From: a virus
Strand: one strand, 5' to 3'
Virus record (IMG/VR): IMGVR_UViG_3300018080_000375
Span: 1-35,581 of that record
DNA: 35,581 nt
Made by a program: the position numbers and the translations under genes
The notes under the pieces: generated by a model
What the model was told of the DNA's origin: nothing
What the model saw: the letters and a program-made list of their open reading frames with translations, nothing else
Database searches by the model: none
In this document: one piece after another, positions 14,015-23,800 of the stretch
How positions within the stretch are numbered: position 1 is the first letter of the stretch
Layout of the letters: each line of letters opens with the position of its first letter

Positions 14015-16750
14015 TTATTGCAGTGTTATACCAACGCATTTTTCAGTCACTGAGTCGAAAAATGCATACACACCCCCAACAGGTGCGGCTACTAATTCTT
14101 GACTTGAGGTTACTAGTGCCGAGGCTGGAATTGTCACTGTGATGGTTTCGTTTGCTGAGATGTCGTAAGTCGCCTCTGCATTAAGAGTTACTGTTACTTG
14201 TGTGCTACTGTCTCTACTCACATCTGTGTAGTCTAAACCAGCTTTTACGACCGCATCCCAACCGTAAATCTCTGAACAGTTACTGTCTATTCCGTTGATT
14301 ATTGCTGTCGTTATTGCGTTATCATCTCCTACTGTAGGTCCCCAAGTATCATTGGTGAGAGTTATTATTATGGTCTTGCCGCCAGAGACTATTTCGGCTT
14401 CTGTGCTAGTTGGAAGGAAAGTACCAGACAAGGCGGCTGCAGGGTCATTTTCAGCAGTCACTGCGAACGTCGGTGATGCAGTTATTTGTGAACCGCCAGT
14501 TACTGCAGTTCCAGGTATTGTTACAGTTATGGTCTCGTCTGTGAACGGGTTGTAAGCTGCACTAGCTGAAAGAGTTATTGTGACAGTTGTGTCGTTTGTG
14601 CGGACGACGGCACTAGTTGACTCGTTGTCGCGTACCTCATTATTCCAGCCGTATGTTTGAGAAGTTCCTGCATCTAACCCGTCAATTATGTTTTGCCGCT
14701 CGGATTCGAAAAGGGTTGGTGCTCCATCCGTTAAAATCTCTATTGCCGAGATCATCGGGTTTCCGGCAGAGCCTCTATCTAGCGTTATGTTCAGTTCACC
14801 GTCTGATACTGTTGTTGAGATGTTTTCAGTGTGTGCAGTGTCTGTTCCTACCTCTGAGATTATGTCTAGGTCGTCCACTTCCAGCACACCCTCAACGTAC
14901 ACATCGAATATTCTCTGTCCTGCACTACTGTGGTAAATGTCAGCGAAGTGCAGGTTGACTGTGTAGTTACCGTTTTCCACAGTGAAAGCGTAGTCCAAAT
15001 CTGGTGCGGCTTCCGGGTCCCACCTGTAGGCTTGGTACAGTTCATCGTCTGTTGTTCCAGCTATTGCATCAGAGGTTGATCCTGTGTTGCCGGTGTTGTA
15101 GTTCGTGTCTGCTGACCAGACGTTACTGCTTCCATCAGTGTATTCTGTTCCACCACAGTTTACGCGTACGGTTGCGTCATTAGAGACCCAGGCATTGTCT
15201 ACTAGAGTGACTATTATAGTCTCGCCGCCTGCAACTATTTCGGATTCCGTTACTCCGCCGGAGACGACTGTCCCTGTGACAGTGGCCCCTTCGGTTATGT
15301 AGATGTCGCCACCTATTTCCCAAGCTGCCCCCTGGTCGTCCTGGTCGCCGAAAGTGAAAGTGAGTGGGAAAGTAGTATCTTCTACCTCAAGCAAATCGTC
15401 ATACGTGTCACCGAGGTCTTCACCTGCGTTGATGCAGGGTGAGTTTGATTGTAGCGCAAAATCTGTGGCAGAGAGGCTACCTTCAGTTAAAGATTGCCAA
15501 CCTTCTGTTTTATATAAATTCGGTGTCCCTATTACGTCATTAGTGCCAGACTGGTCGCCTGAGATGCTTTCAGACCAGTTGTTATAATCCCACGTTAAGC
15601 CTGATGTGGTAGAAGGACCAGAATATAAATAACTACCCCCGGCTTGCCAAAAAAGATTATTCTTAATCGCAGAATTTGACCAATCACCTCCCAAACTATT
15701 CGACGTAGCAATCATTCCATAACAACCAACGATCGTGTTATTGTAAACTAAAATAGAATCAAAAGTGAAAGTTCGTACACCTATATATATACCCCAACAT
15801 CGGTTGGCTATAAGGTTGCCGTATATTTGAATGTCTTCAACGCGATCTTCGGTTATATTTTCATCCGCAACAGAGATTCCGTTGCCGCAATGATTACCGG
15901 AACCGCTGCACCTGAAGTATTCTGAGTCAGTTGTTCCGTAGATCATATTATATCTAACAATTGCTCGTTTTGCTGCTTCTGGGTATATTCCAGCAGAGTG
16001 GCTCGTACCAATAATGTTATATTCAGCTATGCAATCATCAGCAGTGCCTTGATTGCCAAAAAAACCAATTCCTTCGCCGTGATTGTCAGTTAACGTGCAA
16101 TATCTTACCGTGAGTGAGTCTGAGTGGGATGCGTTAATTGTAGCAGGCCAGTCGCCGCCATTAACACGGCTATACTCCCCGGCATTGTGTATAGTGCAAT
16201 TTTCAACTAAGCCGTTGTCACAGTGCCAATAAAATATAATGCCACCATTTTCAACATTGTCTATATCAACATTAGTAACTTCTCCATAATCTGACCCATT
16301 CGCAGTAATACCGTGAAACCTTATACCCCACCCCTCTGAATTTCTGATATCTAAATTAGTGACTGTAACATAATCTTGTAAATAAACATGAATCAGACCC
16401 TCGGAAAAAGCACTTGGAGAAGTGTGATTGCCATCAATGATAGGCTTATTGCCACTAACTCCAATTGTTCCAGCTCCGTAATATGCACCAATAACCGCAC
16501 GATCTTCAGCGCTTCCCTCCCAATCTACCCACAACTGTTCTCCTGTCCACGTATCTCCACATAAAAAGTAAACATCATCCCCAGTTGCAAGGGAAAGACT
16601 ATTAACCTTTGCTATTGTCTTGTATGGGGTGCTGTAAGAGCCGTCACCCGTAGTGTCATTCCCAAGCGAATCGCTAACGAAAATGTCAGCGGCAAATCCC
16701 TGTGACGCTATCAGTAGAAATATTAATATATAAAACAGTCGTTTAATCAT
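14015..16750 (-). CDS. Secreted beta-helix / malectin-like protein, possible depolymerase
   Basis: A 911-residue protein. Residues 1-20 are a signal peptide (cleavage after FAA). About 21-440 form a right-handed parallel beta-helix of the pectate-lyase superfamily with repeated N-x-I/V and G-I-x-F/Y turns (VTNLDIRNSEGWGIRFHG, VYNNTIVG) and the closing NSPCINAG motif. About 500-680 is a malectin-like carbohydrate-binding domain (YRWDPEAAPDLDYAF, VNLHFADIYHSSAGQRIFDVYV). From 680 on there are two repeats ending in ETITVTIP. Beta-helices on phage fibres often cut capsular polysaccharide, but no catalytic pair can be named here. Its start overlaps the LamG-like gene by 8 bases. Confidence 0.7.
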   Translation of the reverse strand: MIKRLFYILIFLLIASQGFAADIFVSDSLGNDTTGDGSYSTPYKTIAKVNSLSLATGDDVYFLCGDTWTGEQLWVDWEGSAEDRAVIGAYYGAGTIGVSGNKPIIDGNHTSPSAFSEGLIHVYLQDYVTVTNLDIRNSEGWGIRFHGITANGSDYGEVTNVDIDNVENGGIIFYWHCDNGLVENCTIHNAGEYSRVNGGDWPATINASHSDSLTVRYCTLTDNHGEGIGFFGNQGTADDCIAEYNIIGTSHSAGIYPEAAKRAIVRYNMIYGTTDSEYFRCSGSGNHCGNGISVADENITEDRVEDIQIYGNLIANRCWGIYIGVRTFTFDSILVYNNTIVGCYGMIATSNSLGGDWSNSAIKNNLFWQAGGSYLYSGPSTTSGLTWDYNNWSESISGDQSGTNDVIGTPNLYKTEGWQSLTEGSLSATDFALQSNSPCINAGEDLGDTYDDLLEVEDTTFPLTFTFGDQDDQGAAWEIGGDIYITEGATVTGTVVSGGVTESEIVAGGETIIVTLVDNAWVSNDATVRVNCGGTEYTDGSSNVWSADTNYNTGNTGSTSDAIAGTTDDELYQAYRWDPEAAPDLDYAFTVENGNYTVNLHFADIYHSSAGQRIFDVYVEGVLEVDDLDIISEVGTDTAHTENISTTVSDGELNITLDRGSAGNPMISAIEILTDGAPTLFESERQNIIDGLDAGTSQTYGWNNEVRDNESTSAVVRTNDTTVTITLSASAAYNPFTDETITVTIPGTAVTGGSQITASPTFAVTAENDPAAALSGTFLPTSTEAEIVSGGKTIIITLTNDTWGPTVGDDNAITTAIINGIDSNCSEIYGWDAVVKAGLDYTDVSRDSSTQVTVTLNAEATYDISANETITVTIPASALVTSSQELVAAPVGGVYAFFDSVTEKCVGITLQ

Positions 16751-18752
16751 TTCCGCCCTTTATCCCGTCTATACCGTTTGTCATTACATCACTAACCTCT
16801 GCAGCGCTTATTGCTCTGTCAAATATAATCACTTCATCAATAAGGCCATCCGCAGGAGAAGAATCACTACTTATAGTGAACTGGTCGCTACCGTTGTAGA
16901 TTCCAGCACTATAAGTTTTAGGATTATCTGCCCCATTACTATCAAGCGACCCGTCAAAATAAACGCGCATATCTGTGTCATCATAAACAGCGCAAATGTG
17001 GTGCCAGTCAGTGTCATCTATGTCTGTTGCCCCAGTGCACTCGGTGTATGCTGAACCGTCACTAGATAGGAAGAACTTTATGCCGCCATCAGAGGTGTCG
17101 TAGCGCACTCTATATTGTAACTGCCCAGTGTCATACTTCTCAACAAAACGTTGATCCGCACTGTAACTTTCCAGCTTAACCCAGAAGCAAATAGAGATGG
17201 GTTGGTCGGCACCATTAATATCTGTGGAGCCTCCATCTGCTGCGTAGAGGTAATCTGCATCCCCTGCCTCGAAATCTCTACTGTTGCCACCGAAACCGGA
17301 AGGAACAGTTGCTGAGGTCGGCATGTCGTCACCGCTTGATTCAGTCAGTGTTGTACCTTCACCACTCCTATCTGTTTCAGTACTTGAGGAGTTCATGAAC
17401 CATGCACCCATACAGTTTGCGTCTGCGGTGTAATCCGTTACTGTTGAAGTAGTTACTAAACCTCCCATGCTGACTTCAATGCAGTCCGCACTTTGGGCCA
17501 CACCAACTACTTGAACCTTATCTGCGCCTGTGGGTTTTGTTTGAGTGAGTCCTTCAGTGGTTGTAGGGTCTGTGCTGACGTAAACAGGTTCACCGACTGT
17601 CCAGTTCCAGTCTGTTTCGCATATGCCACCGTTTAACAATATGCGCTTTGATCCAGTGCCGGTATCCGTCATGAGTCCTATTGCAGGCATGTCACCTGCA
17701 TCAGCATCTGCAACAATCAACTCACCGTCCGTATCGATATGCATTGCCTGGCCGAAACTGGTTGACGCCCCACTGTCTACTGTGTAGTACCGTACAAACC
17801 CGTGGTAATCCTGGTCACTATTGTCGAATGTTTTAAAGTATATGCGAGGCTGAAGGTTCGTATCACCGATGGTCATGTCCTCAGTACCGAAGTTGCCGTA
17901 AACAATTATCGCCTCTGAACCTCCGCGCATGGCTTTAAGGGCTGCAGAGCCATTTTCAGCGCCATCTCCTCCACTCACATGATCACTTTCAACAGTGCCA
18001 CATTCCTTATCGGTTCCCGGACTGTCTGAATCCCTGAATATCCATGCCGGATCAGCACTAGCGTCAAGAGTGATAGAAGTCGCTGTAGCATCACCCAATA
18101 TAGGAGTTACTAGTGTAGGGGACTCATTAAACACCACCTCGCCTGTCCCGATGCGCCCAGTTGCTATGCTAAGTAAGCTTAATTGCGTTGAGTCTGAAGT
18201 GTTCCCGTCAATGTTTTCCAATTCTGTTTCGTTTATTTCTGCACTGCCTATTGTAATGGTACCTGTGAACGTAGGTGAGGCGAGGGGCGCTTTCGCATCT
18301 ATCTGGTTCTGGATTAAGCTAGTCACGCCGTCTAAGTACCCTAGTTCAGTAGATGTTACGTCACTCACAGCAATGTCGCCTGACCCGTCCGTGATTAGCG
18401 CACGGTTTATAGTCAAATCTTCAAAATCAAGTGTACCTACAGTCATATCCATTATCAACCAGGCTCCTGTGCTCGAACGGTCGTTAGGCACTATTGTTCC
18501 AGGAGAACTTTCAGATGCGCTGGATGTCTCGTCGTAGTAATGCAGGTATAAAACATTGCTGACTACAGTAAATGCGATATCTCCATCGTCAAGGCGAGAA
18601 TCGTCTACCGAAATGCCGTCTAGTGCGGTGTTTGATGGCCTGGCTCCAGAACCTGTTAAGCCTATACAGCCCCACTGATTACTAAACGCAGATTCCGTGA
18701 ACAGGATAAATAGGCAAAAACAGAAAAATACACACATTAATAATTTTTTCAT
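16743..18752 (-). CDS. Signal-peptide-bearing tail-fibre-like protein with LamG-type domain
   Basis: A 669-residue protein. A longer in-frame start at 18926 overlaps the upstream gene; ATG at 18752 begins a clear signal peptide (MKKLLMCVFFCFCLFILF, cleavage after AFS) and has AGGGG 11 bases upstream. The body carries phage-fibre phrases such as TELGYLDGVTSLIQNQIDAK followed by PLASPTFTGT, as in many tail fibres. Residues about 440-655 form a concanavalin A/LamG-like jelly roll (ISICFWVKLES, DTDWHHICAVYD, GLIDEVIIFDRAIS). It probably binds a surface glycan. The combination of export signal and fibre sequence is unusual. Confidence 0.7.
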   Translation of the reverse strand: MKKLLMCVFFCFCLFILFTESAFSNQWGCIGLTGSGARPSNTALDGISVDDSRLDDGDIAFTVVSNVLYLHYYDETSSASESSPGTIVPNDRSSTGAWLIMDMTVGTLDFEDLTINRALITDGSGDIAVSDVTSTELGYLDGVTSLIQNQIDAKAPLASPTFTGTITIGSAEINETELENIDGNTSDSTQLSLLSIATGRIGTGEVVFNESPTLVTPILGDATATSITLDASADPAWIFRDSDSPGTDKECGTVESDHVSGGDGAENGSAALKAMRGGSEAIIVYGNFGTEDMTIGDTNLQPRIYFKTFDNSDQDYHGFVRYYTVDSGASTSFGQAMHIDTDGELIVADADAGDMPAIGLMTDTGTGSKRILLNGGICETDWNWTVGEPVYVSTDPTTTEGLTQTKPTGADKVQVVGVAQSADCIEVSMGGLVTTSTVTDYTADANCMGAWFMNSSSTETDRSGEGTTLTESSGDDMPTSATVPSGFGGNSRDFEAGDADYLYAADGGSTDINGADQPISICFWVKLESYSADQRFVEKYDTGQLQYRVRYDTSDGGIKFFLSSDGSAYTECTGATDIDDTDWHHICAVYDDTDMRVYFDGSLDSNGADNPKTYSAGIYNGSDQFTISSDSSPADGLIDEVIIFDRAISAAEVSDVMTNGIDGIKGGND

Positions 18753-18772
18753 AGTAGGTAAACCCCTAATTG

Positions 18773-20839
18773 CTATTCTGTGTAATTGACGCGCAAAAAC
18801 ACGCGAGTATTGTACGGGACTGCATAAATACCTCCGCGCTTCCACATGTCGTAACCGAACACTGTATCCTCTAGTTCCTGGAGAGTCCAGCTCGCATTGG
18901 TTACAGTCTCTGTAAAGTTTGTCCAAGTAACTGAATCCAGGTTCTGGTCAGTCCCTTCCACCTGTGACTCAGCTCCTATTTTCCAGTTAGGCTCTAGTAC
19001 TCCGTACCATGAAGCAGTGTTAAATGACGCTCTAGCCCTGAAATGCATCACTACGGAAGATATACTCATACCTGTTGCGTCATCTGCGTCGAAATCATGA
19101 CCGTACAGATCGTAATAATGCGTCTCACTGTTATTTTTTATGTATGTTGTTGTATCATCCGGTGAATCATAGTATTCATCATTCACGGCTTCGTAATTAT
19201 CATCCATGCCGGAACCCACAATAGTACAACTGGTGTTATTGTCACTCCTGGCGATAAGATCAAAGTAAGAATTTTCATAATCGTACGTATACGTTGTGAA
19301 AGATGTTGAACTTTTCCTGTCTGCCCACGTTCCACTATACGTCGATAGATCAGCACCGGAAGAGGTCGCCACCATAGAACCCACTGACTCACCGTCTCCT
19401 ATATAAGTGGTGTAGTCAGTTCCGCTTGAAAGCAGTGAGATTGTTATATTTGCCCCGTACCGTCGAGAGGAAAGATCCAAATCAGAGGAGTCATAAAGCA
19501 TGAACTTGTCATTCTGTCCACCCCTGTCTACGTCAATTCTTGTAACATTTGCGCGAACTGTTCCATTTGCGTCATGTGCATCAGTCCAGCCACCTACGTA
19601 TAGATGTCCATTGTCGTATAGAGTGGTGCCGAACGCCACAAAACCTCCGTTGAAATGTCCTCCAAACGACCTGCACCAGTTAACAGTTGTCGGGTTAGAT
19701 TTGGCAACATCTAGTATGACGGCAGAGTGCTTGTGCTTTAGAGTGTATTCATCACTAGATCCAATACCTGAGTGAGGTACGTAACCCACAGAAATAAAAA
19801 GACTGTCGTCGTCCTGGTCAAAACCTAGACCTCTAATCATTGGCATGGTCGAATCACTTATTTCCCAAATGTTCGTCACTGAAATGTTTGTAGAGATGTC
19901 AAATTTACCCAGTAGGATGTTGTACCCATCTTCAGCATCATTTTCAGTGTGACCTAGTGCCCAAATCACATCCCCATCCGAGGAGTCTATCAGGATCTCA
20001 GAAAACAGCAAATCAAACTGCCACACCTCGCCTCGTCCTAGAGTGACTCCATTCACGTACTCCGCAGTTACGTCATGATCAGCATCCACACTTAATTTAG
20101 TAATAGTTGCATACCATTCCCCTGTGTCTAGATTCTCAAGTCCAGCTACATACAGTGCCTTATCGGACGGGTCCTGAGTCACGTCATGCCACATTGAACC
20201 GTTAAGGTTCCCAGATTGGGAATAGTACCAGTTGTGTTCACTTGTTTCCACAGTGATGTCATCCGGGTCTATTGTCCATATTGTAGGGATGATAACTGCT
20301 AAAATGGTCTGGTCGCCAACCACGTAAATCCTGTCATTACCGTCATAATCTACACCTAAATATATGTTCTGACCCTGAGTTATTGAGGCTTCCGTGCAAC
20401 GCTTGAAAGTTTTAGTGCTCCAATCTGAGCGTGTTATTTTATTTATGAACATTTCGTCATCAATAAATCCGCACATGTACAAGTAGGTATCGTCACCAGT
20501 TATTGCCTGAAAATTGCTACCTGTTCCATCGTTATGGTACACGTTTACTTCATTGTCTAGATCATCAGTGTCAACTTCGACCAACTGAGAGCGTCTACTA
20601 GTGCTAGCTTGCCCGTGACCTTCATTGACAACCGCTATAAATAAGTCATTCCCATCAATCCACATGTGGTGGACTCCACCCATATCGTAACTGCTGTCTG
20701 TTATTACAACAGTCTCTGAGTAATCGTAGGAAGTACCAACTGCTGGCATGTTGCCGTGCAAAATAAGAATTCCGGCATATGCTGTACAGCAAAACAGTAT
20801 AATGCAAAGCACGAAGATTGACAGAAGTTTAGTTTTCAT
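18773..20839 (-). CDS. Secreted beta-propeller-like protein with C-terminal sandwich domain
   Basis: A 688-residue protein with a signal peptide (MKTKLLSIFVLCIILF, cleavage after AYA). Residues about 30-430 contain recurring blades (DTYLYMCGFI, KALYVAGLEN, GHLYVGGWTDA) interspersed with acidic turns, as in beta-propellers. The last 230 residues form a separate beta-sandwich (ISSVVMHFRARA, then W-x-L-Q-E-L-E ... VFLRVNYTE) of the type found at the tips of environmental phage fibres. A GTG at 20866 has a better ribosome site (GGAG 11 bases before) and is an alternative start, adding nine residues before the signal peptide. Confidence 0.65.
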   Translation of the reverse strand: MKTKLLSIFVLCIILFCCTAYAGILILHGNMPAVGTSYDYSETVVITDSSYDMGGVHHMWIDGNDLFIAVVNEGHGQASTSRRSQLVEVDTDDLDNEVNVYHNDGTGSNFQAITGDDTYLYMCGFIDDEMFINKITRSDWSTKTFKRCTEASITQGQNIYLGVDYDGNDRIYVVGDQTILAVIIPTIWTIDPDDITVETSEHNWYYSQSGNLNGSMWHDVTQDPSDKALYVAGLENLDTGEWYATITKLSVDADHDVTAEYVNGVTLGRGEVWQFDLLFSEILIDSSDGDVIWALGHTENDAEDGYNILLGKFDISTNISVTNIWEISDSTMPMIRGLGFDQDDDSLFISVGYVPHSGIGSSDEYTLKHKHSAVILDVAKSNPTTVNWCRSFGGHFNGGFVAFGTTLYDNGHLYVGGWTDAHDANGTVRANVTRIDVDRGGQNDKFMLYDSSDLDLSSRRYGANITISLLSSGTDYTTYIGDGESVGSMVATSSGADLSTYSGTWADRKSSTSFTTYTYDYENSYFDLIARSDNNTSCTIVGSGMDDNYEAVNDEYYDSPDDTTTYIKNNSETHYYDLYGHDFDADDATGMSISSVVMHFRARASFNTASWYGVLEPNWKIGAESQVEGTDQNLDSVTWTNFTETVTNASWTLQELEDTVFGYDMWKRGGIYAVPYNTRVFLRVNYTE

Positions 20840-20872
20840 GTTTTTCAGGATTGTCAAGGTTGTCACAGTTGC

Positions 20873-23800
20873 TTAGTCTCCTATATTTGACGTGTATTCC
20901 ATTTTCATTCCCAGTATGTGCAGAGTGGCTACTGCTGTAGTAGTGCCTGTTGCATCTAATTGCCACCTGAAATATAAAGTGTCGCCACCTGCACAAGTCC
21001 CATTTGCTGTTACTGCAGCGGAGGTAGTGTGGTCTACAGCGTTAGAGCCTGTAACTGCGGCGTCATCTATTGCCACTTCACTACCCCAAGTGTTATTGAC
21101 TGTTTCTGTGGCTCCTCTGCACATTGCTGCAATGTCACTATTTAATGCACTAGTGTCTGCCGCTGTTTGCAGATATTCAAGTTCGAAAGTCACAGTTCCT
21201 GCATCCCAGGAATCAGGCATAACTATGTGACCATACAGGGTCGAGCTGTCATTGTCCGCGCATATTGCTGTGTACTGCATGGGGCCAGAGTTTATGGTCA
21301 CGGGGTCAGAAGCCACGTCGCATTGGGTGCCGTCTGGAATCATACCTGCCGCATCCCAGAACACAGACTCCACAATTGTCGAGATGTGTTCAGAGTCTAC
21401 AGAGTTTGCAGCATAATGTTGGGAGTCCAAACCGTCGTCGGCAACGTCAATATTTATTTCAGTGTCCGGGGATTCAGTTATGGCGAAAACGGTTCCATCA
21501 AAGTCGAGAGTTACGATGTCCGCGCCGCCTACCTGAGAGTCGCCATCTTCAACGGTTGTCATTGTTCCGCTGCCGCCACCAGCACCGTCATCATCAACTT
21601 CCTTCCAAGTGTCTGTGGATACGCAGTGGTAGAGTGAGCCATCTGTGTCTGCGTCCGTGTCAATGTATAGTTCACCGGTGGTGCAGGAGCCGGGTAATGA
21701 AGTGCCTGAACCAGTTTGCAGTGTGTCGCCAGGTTCATAGAATTGAGAGACGTCAGAGAGGGCTGCATAGAGACCCGCTTCGTTTGCAAGGTCGCCTTCT
21801 TTGCCGTTAAACGTGTCCCAGTCGCTGCCTGTAAGGAAACCCTTGACGCCTGTAGCTGCAGCCTGACCGTTTGTGTAGTCTATGGCTAAACCACTCGCGC
21901 CTTCATCGAAATCAGTTGAAAGGTACTTGACTTGCAGCGCATCCTCTTCCTCTATCAATGTAGCACTTCCGGCAGAGGGTGCAAGGTCTAAGGCGAGAGT
22001 CACTGCGGCATTCTCTGAACCAGAGCCGGATACATCTATTGCGCCACTGCCGCCATCAGCTACTGTTGCTACAAAATTACCTGTTGTGTCTGTAGAGAGA
22101 GCTACGGCATTAGCTGAAATTGTTCCATCTGCTTCCAGGTCGCCTGCATCCTCCCATTCGATTGAAGCGTCAGTGTCGTCCAGGTTGCCGGAAGCCAGAC
22201 CGACTGCTGCAGCCGTAGGTTGTCCTGCCTCACCTAGATATGTAATATCGCCCCAGTTAATGTGTGCAGCGTCCACTGAATCTGTTTGGATGCTGGTTGC
22301 TCCTGTATTGTCTATCTCGACGTCACCACTTACCTGCACTGGGTTAAAGTTTGTACCGTCCGCTACCATAATCATGCCGTCAGTGTTTGTTGCCAGGAAC
22401 AAGTCATCGCCTGAGATTGTCAAATCGCCAGCCATTGTCGTGTCGCCGTCAAACTCAACGTTGAAAAGAGTTGCTGGAGTTCCTCCGTATGCATCTGTGA
22501 ATTTGATAAAGTCGCCGTTAGAGGAACCGTCTGCAGTGTGTTGCAGTTCAAGCAAATAGGTTTCTGCGGCGAGAGAACCATCTGTGTTACGAATAATCAG
22601 TTCAGTAGTGCCATCTGTTGAAGCGCTCAGTAAATCAGCAGCGTCGTTGGTGATGAACGCGTCATCAACGTTTAAAGTGTTAGTTGAAAGTGTTATGTTG
22701 GTGCCTGCAACTAGTGCCGTCTTGCTTATGGCAATTGCGGCGGCAGCGTTTATATCCGCGTCGACTATAACTCCTGCATCTATTAAAACATTTCCTGAAC
22801 CGTCTGTCTCTATGTCCCCCCAATCTGTGGAGTGTGTAAAATGAGCATTGGTTAAACCATTATCAGCTACGTCAAGAGTTACTGCTGCATTTTCTGAACC
22901 GGACCCTGAAACCGTCACAGTTGAACTCCCGGCATCTGCAACAGTTGCCACAAAGTTTCCGGCAGTGTCTGTAGCCAGTGTTACAGCGTTTGCAGATACA
23001 GAACCGTCTGCATCTAGATCTGTAGCATCTTCCCATTCAATGGATGCATCGGTGTCGTCAAGGTTGTCTGAGGCCAGGCCAACGCCTGCTGCAGTGGTTT
23101 GACCCTCTTCGCCTAGATACGTCATTGAAGCCCAGTTTACATGTGTATCGTCTACTGAGTCCGTGTTCAGGTTTGCCGTAACAGTATTCGAAGTATCAAC
23201 AAAGTCAATATCTCCAGAGCTAACAAAGTCTGGATCGGTCACTCCTACACCGTCTATTGAAACACTATCTCCTCCTCCACCTGTAGTATCTAGATCAGTG
23301 AGGACGTTATCCTGGCACTTCTTTAGCTTGCCATCTGAATCGTCATAGAAAATGCCTCCACCTGTAGCTGCAAAACCAGAACAATCCGAAATACTGTCCG
23401 TTTCTTGAAATTCAATGCCCAATTCGTCTGCCACCAGTTCTCCGGTGAGAGTGCCGCCAGTGAGAGGCAGGTAGTTTGAGGCAGTAATGTCGTCTGCCAC
23501 CTCGTTGTCCGCCCACGGGTTCGCGGTATTAACAAGGTTTTCAGCTATTGTCCCATCCGCAATGTCAGTGAGAGTGGACTCTAAAGGTTGGTAAGCGGCA
23601 TCAGATTCTGTTGTGTTATATACTCCCACTCCGCCCTCTGTGAGAGTTGCACCTTCAATAGTTCCGCCAGAGGTCACATCGCCCTCAATGGACAGGTTCA
23701 TCTCGTACGTCCCATCTGGGTTCTCAAGGCGTATTGATTCGTCTGCGGCTGCATTTGTAGCTGTTATCTCAAGTCTGTCGTCAGTGGTTTCGTCATACTG

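Noticed and set aside
14700-14720. GGATTCGAA resembling a tRNA T-loop
   Set aside because: Lies inside the beta-helix/malectin gene and no cloverleaf can be built.
16743-18926. Longer start for the LamG-like fibre gene at 18926
   Set aside because: The extra 58 residues overlap the upstream gene, are Arg/Cys-rich and would bury the signal peptide; ATG at 18752 is better.
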